Notes: generated from the sequence alone by a model not told the origin. A DNA stretch of 64,000 nt from Microbacterium mangrovi (GCF_000802305.1 NZ_JTDK01000015.1:95198-159197), one strand, 5' to 3'; numbered from the stretch's first letter, positions 31,860-40,629 are shown. Made by a program: numbers and translations.

Positions 31860-32888
31860 ATGACCGAGGATGCCGCGCGCGAATCCGACCCGACCGAGCA
31901 CGAACTCACCGAGGACGTCTCTCTGACGACACCCGGTGGGCGGCTCGACCCGAAGTCGCTCGGATTCGCGCGGCATCCTCTCGTCGACACGGCGGGGATC
32001 CCCGCGGGCTGGGGCCGCAACAAGCGGTGGGAGTACTGGAACGTCATCACCCCGTCGCACATCCTGGCGCTGACGGTCTCGTCGATCGACTACGCCGCCG
32101 TCCACGAGGTCTGGATCTGCGACCGCGCGAGCGGGCGGACGTGGGGTGCGGATGCCACCGTCCTCCCCGCGCGGGGCGTCGAGCTGCCCCCGCGCCTGCA
32201 TGCCGGTCCCGCCCGGGCGCGGGCCAGGAAGCTCACGATCGACATCGAGCCCGAGGATGCCGCCGGCGCGGTGGTGCGCCTGCGGGCGCGGATCGACACC
32301 GCGTGGTTCGACGTGCGTGTCACCCGGCCGGCCGGCCACGAGTGCCTGGCCGTGGTGGTGCCGTGGAACGACCGCCGGTTCCAGTACACCGTCAAGGATG
32401 TCGCCCTGCCGGCATCCGGCTCGGTCACGGTCGACGGCGTGCGGCACGAGTTCGACGCCGCGTGGGCGGTGCTCGACCACGGGCGCGGCAAGTGGCCGTA
32501 CGACATCGCGTGGAACTGGGGCGCCGCCAGCGGCGTGACGGACGGCCGCACGATCGGCATCCAGGTCGGCGGACGCTGGACCGACGGAACGGGTTCCACC
32601 GAGAACGGCGTCGTGGTCGACGGCGTGCTGCACAAGATCTCGGTGCCGGTTGCCTGGGAGTACGACCTCGCCGACGTGCTGAAGCCGTGGCGCATCCACG
32701 GCGGGGATCTGGATGCCGTGTTCACCCCGGAGCGGCTCAAGCACTCCGACACGAATCTCGCCGTCGTCGCCTCGCGGACCGATCAGTGCTTCGGGCGGTG
32801 GTCGGGCACGTTCACCCCGCCCGGCGGCACCCCCCTCCCGTTCGCCGACCTCGACGGCTTCGCCGAGGACGTGCACAACCGCTGGTGA
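31860..32888 (+). CDS. DUF2804 domain protein
   Basis: A 342-residue protein with the DUF2804 hallmarks: KRWEYWNVITPSHILALTVS, then WAVLDHGRGKWPYDIAWNWG, WTDGTGSTENGVVVDG and a late DLDAVFTP region. The family resembles lipocalin/tocopherol-cyclase-type hydrophobic-ligand proteins, but its function is unknown. Position directly behind the alpha-dioxygenase-like gene suggests a shared lipid-related role (inference). Confidence 0.88.
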   Translation: MTEDAARESDPTEHELTEDVSLTTPGGRLDPKSLGFARHPLVDTAGIPAGWGRNKRWEYWNVITPSHILALTVSSIDYAAVHEVWICDRASGRTWGADATVLPARGVELPPRLHAGPARARARKLTIDIEPEDAAGAVVRLRARIDTAWFDVRVTRPAGHECLAVVVPWNDRRFQYTVKDVALPASGSVTVDGVRHEFDAAWAVLDHGRGKWPYDIAWNWGAASGVTDGRTIGIQVGGRWTDGTGSTENGVVVDGVLHKISVPVAWEYDLADVLKPWRIHGGDLDAVFTPERLKHSDTNLAVVASRTDQCFGRWSGTFTPPGGTPLPFADLDGFAEDVHNRW

Positions 32889-32892
32889 GCCC

Positions 32893-32981
32893 GTGGACCT
32901 GCGCCCTGAGCTTGTGGACCTGCGCCCTGAGCTTGTCGAAGGGTAAGACCACCCGCGGCGCGTGGGCTTCGACAGGCTCAG
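32893..32981. repeat. 21-bp tandem duplication and CTTCGACAGGCTCAG-type hairpin
   Basis: A 21-bp unit starting GTGGACCTGCGCC is repeated at 32893-32913 and 32914-32934. CTGAGCTTGTCGAAG (32927-32941) then pairs, with one wobble, with CTTCGACAGGCTCAG (32967-32981). It lies between convergent DUF2804 and MarR genes and could terminate both. The same element recurs at 36974-37068. Confidence 0.7.
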
Positions 32982-32997
32982 CCCGCACGCGGCGTTG

Positions 32998-33441
32998 TCA
33001 GTCGCCTTCCTCGCGGGGGGAGCGAAGCTTGGCGGTGAGGTCGCGCAGCTGTGCCAGCTCGCCGTCGTCGAGCACCGCCATGCGCTCGGCGATCGCACGG
33101 CCGTGCTGGGAGGCGAGGGCGCGGAACCGCCGGGCGCCCTCGGGCGTGGCCTGCACCAGGGCGCCGCGGCCGTCTTCGGGGTCGGCGGCCTTCACGATGA
33201 GTCCGGCCACCGCCATCCGGTCGATGAGCCGGGACACGCTCGGCTGACTGATCAGCATGTTCGCGGTCACGTCCCGGAGCCGCGCGGTCATGTCGGGGGC
33301 CCGCGTCACCGTGAGCAGCACGTCGTACTCGGCCTGCGAGAGCACGCCCGAATCGAAGTCGGCGGAGATCTCCGCGAGCACCTCGTGCTGCGCGCGGAAG
33401 AGGCTCTCCCACGCGTCGATCGCGAGGCGCCGGTCGGTCAT
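32998..33441 (-). CDS. MarR family transcriptional regulator
   Basis: A 147-residue MarR protein with recognition region DVTANMLISQPSVSRLIDRM and wing DPEDGRGALVQATPEG. Start ATG 33441 follows GGTGAGGGAC; the alternative ATG at 33468 would nearly abut the divergent DUF2207 gene (33480). The 38-base gap to that gene means overlapping divergent promoters, so it may regulate it. Confidence 0.9.
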   Translation of the reverse strand: MTDRRLAIDAWESLFRAQHEVLAEISADFDSGVLSQAEYDVLLTVTRAPDMTARLRDVTANMLISQPSVSRLIDRMAVAGLIVKAADPEDGRGALVQATPEGARRFRALASQHGRAIAERMAVLDDGELAQLRDLTAKLRSPREEGD

Positions 33442-33479
33442 GTCCCTCACCCTACCTTTGTCCTTCATAAGCTGGTGTC

Positions 33480-35264
33480 ATGAGGATCCGGCGCATTGTC
33501 GCGGTGACCGTCCTGACCGCGGTCGCGCTCATCGGCGGGGTGCTGACGGGCCCGTCCGCCCCGGCATCCGCCCAGGTCATGACCGGCGTGGACGACTTCA
33601 GCTTCCAGAGCATGGATGCCGACTACACCCTCGGCCGCGAGCCCGACGGCACGAGCACGCTGCGGGTCGTCGAGACGTTCGTCGCGGACTTCCCGACCTC
33701 CGACCAGAACCACGGCATGCGGCGGGCGATCCCCGACACGTACCAGGGACAACCGCTGCAGCCGCACCTCGTGTCGATCACCGACGGCGCTGGCAACCCG
33801 CGCCCGGCGAGCGTCGACCAGCAGGGCGGCACGTTCACGATGACGTCGCGCTCGCCCGACTACCTGCACGGGGCGCAGACGTTCGTCTTCACCTACACGC
33901 TCCGGCACGTGACCGCGCACTTCGCGGACACCGGCGACGACGAGTTCTACTGGGACGTCAACGGCTTCGACTGGCCGCAGCAGTTCGGCCGGGTGACGGC
34001 GACCCTGCACCTGACGCCCGAGCTCGCGAAAGCCCGCACCGGCGAGCAGGCCTGCTACGTCGGCGCCCAGGGCAGCACGAACCGGTGCACGATCGACGGA
34101 ACCGGGCAGGCGACCAAGGCGTCCGCGGCACCCGTCGCGCCCCACAACACGATGACGCTCGCGGTCGGCTTCACTGCCGGCACGTTCGTGTCGTTCGACA
34201 CGTCGCCACTCGCCACGCCGTGGGGCTGGGCGGTCTTCGGCTCCGTGCTCGTCGGTCTCGTCGCCGTCGTCCTGGCGCTCCGGTCGCGGCGGCGGTGGCT
34301 GCGGGATGCCCCGGGCCGCGGCATCGTCATCCCGGAGTACACCCCGCCGCCCGGTGTCGACGCGCTGGAAGGCGCGCTGCTGCTGGCGAAGCAGCCGAAG
34401 GCGGTGCCGGCGGAGATCCTGGAGCAGGCGATCGGGGGCAGCATCCGACTCGTCGAGACCGGCCGGAGCTTCACCGGCAAGCCGAAGCTCAGCGCGCAGC
34501 TCGTCGACGCGTCCAGGGCGGATGCCGACGGGCGGATGGTGCTGGACGCGATGTTCCGACGCGGTCCCGAGTTCGAGTTCGGCACGCAGAACAGTGCCTT
34601 CGCGAGCGCCGTCACGAAGATCACCGGCGCGATCACGAAGGAACTCAAGGCCCGCGGCTACTTCGCGCCGGTGCCGGCCGGGGCGCGGGCGTGGCCGATC
34701 CTGCTCGCGATCCTCGCCGGGCTCGCCGGGCTCGGCTTCCTGCTCGCCGCCCTCGCGGCATCCGCGGACCCGGGCTGGTTGATCTTCGCGATGGCCCTGT
34801 TCGTGCCGATCATCGTCGTGATCGCGGTCCTCGTCGGCCGTCGCCCGCTCACGGCGCAGGGCGTCGCCGCCAAGGATCACCTCGCCGGCCTCAAGATGTT
34901 CATCGAGTGGGCGGAGGAGGACCGCATCCGGATGCTTCAGTCGCCGCAGGGGGCCGAGCGCGTCCGGGTGGATGCCTCCGACCCGCGGCAGATGCTGAAG
35001 CTCTACGAGGCGCTCCTGCCGTACGCGGTCGTTTTCGGCCAGGAGCGGGAGTGGGCGAAGCACCTCGCGGTGTACACCGCCGCCGCCGGCGCGGCGCCCG
35101 TCTGGTACTACGGCCTGAATGGCGGCGGGTTCGACGCGGACGCCTTCTCGGCCGGGATCGCGACCCTGTCGGCCGCGGCGACGGCGTCGTCGTCGACGGG
35201 TGGGGCCGGCGGCGGCGGGTTCGCCGGCGGTGGCGGCGGGGGCGGTGGCGGCGGGGGAGTCTGA
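33480..35264 (+). CDS. DUF2207 membrane protein with signal peptide and Gly-rich tail
   Basis: A 594-residue protein: signal peptide (residues 1-31, ending A-S-A), extracytoplasmic DUF2207 domain (about 35-235), one TM (about 240-262), cytoplasmic domain, two further TMs (about 400-445), a cytoplasmic helical region, and a C-terminal run of Gly with GGGGFAGGGGGGGGGGGV. This is the standard DUF2207 architecture. Function unknown. A hairpin (35297-35326) follows. Confidence 0.92.
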   Translation: MRIRRIVAVTVLTAVALIGGVLTGPSAPASAQVMTGVDDFSFQSMDADYTLGREPDGTSTLRVVETFVADFPTSDQNHGMRRAIPDTYQGQPLQPHLVSITDGAGNPRPASVDQQGGTFTMTSRSPDYLHGAQTFVFTYTLRHVTAHFADTGDDEFYWDVNGFDWPQQFGRVTATLHLTPELAKARTGEQACYVGAQGSTNRCTIDGTGQATKASAAPVAPHNTMTLAVGFTAGTFVSFDTSPLATPWGWAVFGSVLVGLVAVVLALRSRRRWLRDAPGRGIVIPEYTPPPGVDALEGALLLAKQPKAVPAEILEQAIGGSIRLVETGRSFTGKPKLSAQLVDASRADADGRMVLDAMFRRGPEFEFGTQNSAFASAVTKITGAITKELKARGYFAPVPAGARAWPILLAILAGLAGLGFLLAALAASADPGWLIFAMALFVPIIVVIAVLVGRRPLTAQGVAAKDHLAGLKMFIEWAEEDRIRMLQSPQGAERVRVDASDPRQMLKLYEALLPYAVVFGQEREWAKHLAVYTAAAGAAPVWYYGLNGGGFDADAFSAGIATLSAAATASSSTGGAGGGGFAGGGGGGGGGGGV

Positions 35265-35296
35265 CCGGATCACGACCTGGATGTGAGACAGAGCAA

Positions 35297-35326
35297 GGGC
35301 CGGTCGGAGAGGCTTCCGACCGGCCC
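35297..35326 (+). terminator. Hairpin terminator after DUF2207
   Basis: GGGCCGGTCGGA (35297-35308) pairs with TCCGACCGGCCC (35315-35326). No T tract. A second weaker stem CCTGAACG/CGTTCAGG lies at about 35449-35480 before the convergent GyrI-like gene. Confidence 0.75.
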
Positions 35327-35480
35327 AACCCTGCACCAGGAGTAGTCCTGCAATCACAATCCGGAGACCGCCACAGCATTCGGTCGCCGTGCGATCACTC
35401 TATAACGAAACGGTAACGAGCGGTAGTGGTCGGGGGCATCCTGCAGCTCCTGAACGTGGACGCATAGCCATCGTTCAGGT

Positions 35481-35939
35481 TCACGCCACGGGCTGCTGCA
35501 ACTCCGTCACCCAGTCCGACTGGTCGTCCGACTCAGCCCGGACGTAGAGCTCGCGGCAGGGCCCCGCGGGCACCATCCCGCGGGCGGCGATCGCCGACTG
35601 CAGGGCCTGCCAACTCTGCGCGATGCGCTCCATCGACCCGAGGTGGATGCCGCAGACCGCCCGGTCGGCGGCCGGCAGTTCGACGATCTCGACGCCGGGG
35701 AGCTCCGGGCCGTCGTACGCGTAGCCGACCGTGATCTCCGTGCCGGCCTCGCCCATGTCGTACTGCGCGATCGGAGTCGCCAGGGCACCGGCCGGACCGC
35801 CGACGGCCTCGGCCACGGCGGCGAACGCCGGGCCGACGAAGTCGGGGATCTCGCGCTGCTCCACCACGACGGTGCGCCGCGCGGCGAGCCGCACGGCAGG
35901 GAGGGGCTTCTCGGTGACGTCGATCTCGGACATGTGCAT
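35481..35939 (-). CDS. GyrI-like/AraC effector-binding-domain protein
   Basis: A 152-residue stand-alone GyrI-like domain (SHS2 fold), with VTEKPLPAVRLAARRTVV at the start and the Gly/Glu-containing AVCGIHLGSMERIAQSWQAL later. No DNA-binding domain. Family knowledge: such domains bind small hydrophobic molecules or inhibit gyrase. The role here is unknown. ATG 35939 follows GGGAG by about 8 bases; ATG 35933 is also possible. Confidence 0.85.
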   Translation of the reverse strand: MHMSEIDVTEKPLPAVRLAARRTVVVEQREIPDFVGPAFAAVAEAVGGPAGALATPIAQYDMGEAGTEITVGYAYDGPELPGVEIVELPAADRAVCGIHLGSMERIAQSWQALQSAIAARGMVPAGPCRELYVRAESDDQSDWVTELQQPVA

Positions 35940-36016
35940 CTCGCTTTCTCCCGCCGGTCCCAGTCTCCGGGCCGCGCATCCCGGACGCAACGGTCCGGCA
36001 TCGATATCCTGCCGGG

Positions 36017-36949
36017 ATGACCACGCCGATCATCCTCGACTGCGACCCCGGCCACGACGACGTCTTCGCGATCTGGCTGGCGGCCGCGCATCCGGCGATC
36101 GACCTGCGGGCCATCACCACGGTGGGCGGCAACGGGCTCCTGGAGCACACCACCTACAACGCGCGCGTGGCGTGTACCGTGGCGGGGGTGTCCGGCATCC
36201 CGATCGGCGCGGGTGCCGCGCACCCGCTGGCCGGGCCCCTGCATCCGGCCGACTGGATCCACGGCCCGAACGCCCTGGGCGGGCCGGAACTGCCGGCCCC
36301 GACCGTCCCGCTCGACGACCGCAACGCGCAGCAGCTCATGCGGGATGTCATCGACGCGTCGCCGGAGCCGATCACGATCGTCGCGACCGGGCCTCTCACG
36401 AACGTCGCGATGCTGTTCGAGGAGACCCCGGAGACCGTCTCGCGCATCGCGGGCGTGGTGTGGATGGGCGGGTCGACGACCCGCGGCAACGTCACCCCGT
36501 ACGCCGAGTTCAACGCGTGGGCCGACCCGGAGGCGATCGCGATCGTGCTGGCTGCGGAGGTCCCGTTCACCATGGTCGGCCTGAACATCACCCACCAGGC
36601 GCTCGCGACTCCGGAGGTGCGGGCGCGCATCGCCGCCACCGGCACCCGCACCGGTGCGTTCGGACGCGAGCTGCTCGACTACTTCAGCTCGACCTACGAG
36701 CGGGCGGAGCGGATGCCGGACGGCCCCCTGCACGACCCGATCACCGTCGCGCTGCTCGCCGACCCCGCCGTCGCGACCACCGTTCGCACCCGGCTCGACG
36801 TGGAACTGGCCGGCACCGAGACCCGCGGTGCGACGAGCGTCGACCTGCTGGACGCGCTCGACCGGCCGCACAACGCGACGGTCGCGCTCGACCTGGACGT
36901 GCCCCGCTTCTGGTCGCTCATCGAAGACGCCGTCCGCACCCTCGCGTGA
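36017..36949 (+). CDS. Inosine-uridine-type ribonucleoside hydrolase
   Basis: A 310-residue nucleoside hydrolase. The calcium/ribose-binding motif is DCDPGHDD (residues 8-15; the family consensus is DTDPGxDD). The VATGPLTNVAML and VVWMGGSTTRGNVTPYAEFNAWADPEA segments and the late HDPITVALL follow. Releases base from ribonucleosides for salvage. Substrate range unknown. TATCCT (36005-36010) is 6 bases before the ATG (leaderless-type start). The last four codons are duplicated in the tandem repeat that follows. Confidence 0.93.
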   Translation: MTTPIILDCDPGHDDVFAIWLAAAHPAIDLRAITTVGGNGLLEHTTYNARVACTVAGVSGIPIGAGAAHPLAGPLHPADWIHGPNALGGPELPAPTVPLDDRNAQQLMRDVIDASPEPITIVATGPLTNVAMLFEETPETVSRIAGVVWMGGSTTRGNVTPYAEFNAWADPEAIAIVLAAEVPFTMVGLNITHQALATPEVRARIAATGTRTGAFGRELLDYFSSTYERAERMPDGPLHDPITVALLADPAVATTVRTRLDVELAGTETRGATSVDLLDALDRPHNATVALDLDVPRFWSLIEDAVRTLA

Positions 36950-37068
36950 TGTCCGGCCGGGGTCGTGGGCTTCGACAGGCTCAGCCCGCACCCTCGCGTG
37001 ATGTCCGGCCGGGGTCGTGGGCTTCGACAGGCTCAGCCCGCATGCCTCGCGCCCTGAGCCTGTCGAAG
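36936..37068. repeat. 52-bp tandem duplication including a gene end, plus hairpin
   Basis: The 52-bp unit starting GCACCCTCGCGTGATG occurs at 36936-36987 and 36988-37039. The first copy contains the last codons and TGA of the nucleoside hydrolase. Each copy has CTTCGACAGGCTCAG. The second (37022-37036) pairs perfectly with CTGAGCCTGTCGAAG (37054-37068). Confidence 0.85.
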
Positions 37069-37102
37069 GGCAGGACCGCCCGACCCGGGTAGTGTTCCCT
37101 GC

Positions 37103-37909
37103 GTGAGCACGCCCGATCCCGAACCGCAGCCGGCCAGCTACGAGGCCCGCGACATCGCGGAGTCGTTCGGAGCCGAGGCCGACCGTTACGATCGCGCCCG
37201 TCTGCGCTACCCGCAGGCCATGATCGACGCGATCCGTCGCACCACCTATGGGCGCAAAGTGCTCGACGTCGGCATCGGCACCGGGATCGCGGCCCAGGCC
37301 TTCGCCGACCTCGGCTACCTGGTCACCGGGGTCGAGCCGGATGCCCGGATGGCCGCGCTCGCCCGGGCACGCGGCTTCACCGTCGAGGAGGGCCGGTTCG
37401 AGGAGTGGGACCCCGACGGCCGCTGGTTCGACCTGGTCATCGCGGGGCAGTCGTGGCACTGGATCGATCCGCTCGCGGGGGCGCGGAAGGCGGCGGATGC
37501 CACCCGTCCGGCCGGTCGCATCGCGGTGTTCTGGAACATCGCCGACCCGCCGCGTCTCCTCGCCGAGCAGTTCGCCGACGTCTACCGGTCCGCCGACACC
37601 GGTCTGCCGTTCACGCCGTTCGCGGTCCCCACGATCGACGAGACGATGACCATCCTCGAGAACACCGAGCGCGGCTTCGCGGACTCCGGACGATACACCG
37701 ACCCGCAGCGCTGGCGCTTCGACTGGACCACCGAGGTCGACACCGCGCTGTGGCTGGACATGGTGGCCACCTTCGGCGGGTTCAGCAGGATGCCGGAGCA
37801 GGCGCAGGCCGACGTCCTCACCGGCATCCGCGACGCGGTGGATGCCGCCGGCGGGCGGTTCACGCTCTCGGTCGCGACGATCGTCGTCACCGCGCTCGCG
37901 CGCAGCTGA
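37103..37909 (+). CDS. Class I SAM-dependent methyltransferase
   Basis: A 268-residue methyltransferase with SAM-binding motif I VLDVGIGTGIAAQAFADLG (about residues 53-71), acidic residue of motif II in VTGVEPD, and DLVIAGQSWHWIDP. The N-terminal YEARDIAESFGAEADRYDRARLRYP is typical of actinobacterial methyltransferase type 11. Substrate unknown. The GTG start is 7 bases after TAGTGT (37090-37095). The final 23 bases overlap the end of convergent apbE. Confidence 0.9.
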   Translation: MSTPDPEPQPASYEARDIAESFGAEADRYDRARLRYPQAMIDAIRRTTYGRKVLDVGIGTGIAAQAFADLGYLVTGVEPDARMAALARARGFTVEEGRFEEWDPDGRWFDLVIAGQSWHWIDPLAGARKAADATRPAGRIAVFWNIADPPRLLAEQFADVYRSADTGLPFTPFAVPTIDETMTILENTERGFADSGRYTDPQRWRFDWTTEVDTALWLDMVATFGGFSRMPEQAQADVLTGIRDAVDAAGGRFTLSVATIVVTALARS

Positions 37910-38735
37910 GCAGGTCGCCCGCGGGCGCCAGCTCCACGCCGTGCGCGAAGCGCCGCACCGCCCCGTCCGCGGCCACGAGGATCCCGGAGCGCACCGGAGC
38001 GTCGCGCAGCCACGACAGGTCCGGCCCGGCGACCACGCCCACGGTGGCCCAGGCATCCGCGTCGGTCAGCCCGTCGGCGACGACCGTCGAACTCAGCACC
38101 TGCAGTGCCCGCTCCCCGGTGCGCGGGTCGACGATGTGCGTGCCCCGCTCGGCCGTGCCGGAGGTGGCGACGCCGCCGTCGCGCAGCTCGACGGTCGCCA
38201 GGACCGCCCCGGGATGCCGCGGGTCGGCGATCCCGATCCGCCACGTCCACTCTGCCTCCGCAGCGGTGTGGACCTGGACGTCGCCGCCCGCGTTGAGGCC
38301 GACGGCGAGGATGCCGTCGAGCCCGGTGAGCGGGGCCAGGTGGGTGCGTGCCGCCTGCTCGGTCGCCCAGCCCTTCACGTAGCCGGTGGGATCGAACCAG
38401 CCGTCCCGCCAGCCCGAGAACCGGCCGCCGCTCTCCAAGGCGAGCGTGCGGCAGGCGATCTCGACCTCGGTCAGGCGCGGGTCGAGGTCGCCGAGGCGTG
38501 CGACGCCGTCGCGCAGCCGGGAGATGTCGGAGTCCGACCGGAACGGGGAGAACACGCGCTCCACGTCGGCGAGCTGGGCGAAGGTGCGGTCGATCGCCTC
38601 GTCGACGGCGTCCGGCATCCGTCCGCGATCGGGCGCGCCGATCACGTGGACGCTGAAGACGGTGCCCATCAGGTGCTCGATGCGCGTGTACCGGATGCCG
38701 GCGCCCATGTCGGTGCCCCTCTCGCCCGTGCTCAC
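37887..38735 (-). CDS. apbE: FAD:protein FMN transferase (ApbE)
   Basis: A 282-residue ApbE-family flavin transferase: MGTVFSVHVIG near the start, FDPTGYVKGWATEQA (FAD-binding region), NAGGDVQVH, the GVATSGTAERGTHIVDPRTGE motif and DADAWATVGVV with metal-binding Asp. It transfers FMN from FAD onto a Thr of a target protein. The target is almost certainly the FMN-binding protein encoded just upstream; start and stop overlap as GTGA. No lipobox is seen at the N terminus, so its side of the membrane is unclear. Confidence 0.93.
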   Translation of the reverse strand: MSTGERGTDMGAGIRYTRIEHLMGTVFSVHVIGAPDRGRMPDAVDEAIDRTFAQLADVERVFSPFRSDSDISRLRDGVARLGDLDPRLTEVEIACRTLALESGGRFSGWRDGWFDPTGYVKGWATEQAARTHLAPLTGLDGILAVGLNAGGDVQVHTAAEAEWTWRIGIADPRHPGAVLATVELRDGGVATSGTAERGTHIVDPRTGERALQVLSSTVVADGLTDADAWATVGVVAGPDLSWLRDAPVRSGILVAADGAVRRFAHGVELAPAGDLLSCARAR

Positions 38736-39247
38736 TTGGCCTGGTCCAGGGCGGACTGCAGCGACTGCAGGTACCCCTGCGACGTGTAGGTCGCACCGGA
38801 GATCATGTCGATGTTCGCGGACTGCGCCTGTGTCGTCTCGGAGACGAGCATCGGGATCGCCTGCGAGTTGATCTCCTGGTCGCGCGGGTCGTTCTGCGGG
38901 TATTCCGGCACAGAGACGTGGGTGATCCTGCCGCCGGAGACGGTGATCGCGACCTGCACCGGGCCGTACTGGGTGTCCACCGCCTGCCCCGTGAACGTTC
39001 CGTCCTTCAGCCCCGACCCCGACGAACCCTTCGTCGCGGACGATCCCGTCGGGGTCGGCGAGGCGGATCGCCCGGTCGACCCCGTCGTTCCCGATCCCGA
39101 GGAGCCGGTCGTTCCCGATCCCGAGGAACCCGTGCCGGTCCCGCCGGTGGATGCAACCGGGATCGACTGGTCGAGCGAGGTCTTATAGCTGAACAGCAGC
39201 ACCAGGCCCGAGAGGGTGGCGAGCACCGCGATGACGATCTTCTTCAT
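38732..39247 (-). CDS. FMN-binding domain protein, ApbE target
   Basis: A 171-residue exported protein: N-terminal signal/anchor (MKKIVIAVLATLSGLVLLFS), a 55-residue Ser/Gly/Thr linker, and an FMN-binding domain (PF04205) with the flavinylation motif SGATYTS near the C terminus (Thr155 predicted to carry FMN). It lies between a ferric-reductase-like membrane protein and apbE and so probably relays electrons outside the cytoplasmic membrane. A strong ribosome binding site region precedes ATG 39247. Confidence 0.92.
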   Translation of the reverse strand: MKKIVIAVLATLSGLVLLFSYKTSLDQSIPVASTGGTGTGSSGSGTTGSSGSGTTGSTGRSASPTPTGSSATKGSSGSGLKDGTFTGQAVDTQYGPVQVAITVSGGRITHVSVPEYPQNDPRDQEINSQAIPMLVSETTQAQSANIDMISGATYTSQGYLQSLQSALDQAK

Positions 39248-39258
39248 GGTGGCTCCGA

Positions 39259-40629
39259 TCAGATGCTGAAAGATTCGTGGTGGATGGCCGCGGGCGCGAC
39301 ACCGGCCTCCTGCAGGTCCGCCATCACGGCGTCCATCCAGGGGACCGGCCCGCAGACGTAGACGTCATACGCGGCGAGATCGCCCGCCACATAGCGGAGG
39401 AGGTCGGGGCCCGCCCACTGCTCGTGCGTCGCCGGAAGCCAGGGCGCGCCGCTCCGGGCACGCGGGCCGTCGAGCGCGTAGTGGACGAGGCCGCGGCGCT
39501 GGACCAGCCGGGCGATGGCGGTCGTGCGCAGCGCTTCGCTCGCGGAACTGTCACGGGTGACGAGGATGGCGTCGCCCGCCTCCCAGCGCTCGCCCTCGAG
39601 CAGGGCGACCAACGGTGCGACCCCCGCGCCGGCACCGAGCATCAGCAGGCGGTGCGCCTGGCGGCGCTCGCCGGTCAGGTCGCCGTACGGTCCTTCGAAC
39701 ATCACCCGGGTGCCGCGGCGCAGGGTGGTCAGGCGCGAGGTGCCGTCGCCCACGAGCCGGGCGGAGATCACGAGTTCGTTCCCGTCGGGCGCCGCCGCCA
39801 GCGAGAACGGGTTGCCCCGCGTCCAGCCCGGGCCGTTCAGGAAGCGCCAGACGAAGTACTGCCCGGGCGCCGCCTTGAGGCGGTGCAGCGCGCGCCCGGT
39901 CATCCGGACGGTGACGCCCTTCGCGCCGTCGCGCTGCACGGAGGCCACGCGCACGGTGTGCCGGGCCGAGCGCACCAGCGGCACCAGCACGCGGTAGACG
40001 AGGACGGCCGCCGCGGTGACGGCCCACAGCGTCCACCAGTAGACGGTCGCCGCGGTCGAGCCGAGGAAGTCCGCCCCGGTCCAGAGCATGTGCGGGATCG
40101 CCAGGCCCACGCCGAGGTACCCGTAGAGGTGCAGCAGGTGCCACGATTCGTACCGGAGCCTGTGCCGGGACCGGCGCAGAGACGTGACCACGACCATGAT
40201 CAGGAGGATCGTGCCCGCCGTCGCGAGGAGCATCCCGGGGTAGTCCCAGATCAGCTGCCACAGTTGCACGAAGGGGTTGATCGCCGCCGCGAACGCATAC
40301 CCGAGGGTGATGAGCACGAGGTGGGCGATCAGCAGCCAGAACGACCAGAACCCCACCAGCCGGTGCATCCGCGTGATCGCGCCGCGCCCGAACCCGCGCT
40401 CGAACACCGGCACCCGGGCCATGAGCAGCACCTGGTACAGCAGCAGGTTCGCCGACACCAGCCCGGTGATGCGACCCAGCGTGTCGAGCGTGTCGGCATC
40501 CATCGCGAACAGCGAACGGATGCCGCCGCCGTGCACCCAGAGGGCGACGACGAACAGGCTCGTCAGCCAGATCACGGTGATCGCGACGGCGTTCCACACG
40601 CGTGTCGCGGCGCCGGGGGAGGAGGTCAT
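39259..40629 (-). CDS. Ferric-reductase-like transmembrane oxidoreductase with FAD/NAD domains
   Basis: A 456-residue protein with six TM segments (about residues 10-210), containing haem-ligand-type His residues (MHRLVGFWSFWLLIAHLVL and ESWHLLHLYGYLGVGLAIPHM). A FAD-binding barrel (APGQYFVWRF, RGNPFSLAAAP) and a NAD(P) domain (LMLGAGAGVAPLVALLEG ... DVYVCGPVPWMDAV) follow. It should carry electrons from cytosolic NAD(P)H across the membrane to the FMN-binding protein encoded 11 bases downstream. ATG 40629 follows GGAG closely; an upstream TTG (40656) is less likely. Confidence 0.93.
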   Translation of the reverse strand: MTSSPGAATRVWNAVAITVIWLTSLFVVALWVHGGGIRSLFAMDADTLDTLGRITGLVSANLLLYQVLLMARVPVFERGFGRGAITRMHRLVGFWSFWLLIAHLVLITLGYAFAAAINPFVQLWQLIWDYPGMLLATAGTILLIMVVVTSLRRSRHRLRYESWHLLHLYGYLGVGLAIPHMLWTGADFLGSTAATVYWWTLWAVTAAAVLVYRVLVPLVRSARHTVRVASVQRDGAKGVTVRMTGRALHRLKAAPGQYFVWRFLNGPGWTRGNPFSLAAAPDGNELVISARLVGDGTSRLTTLRRGTRVMFEGPYGDLTGERRQAHRLLMLGAGAGVAPLVALLEGERWEAGDAILVTRDSSASEALRTTAIARLVQRRGLVHYALDGPRARSGAPWLPATHEQWAGPDLLRYVAGDLAAYDVYVCGPVPWMDAVMADLQEAGVAPAAIHHESFSI

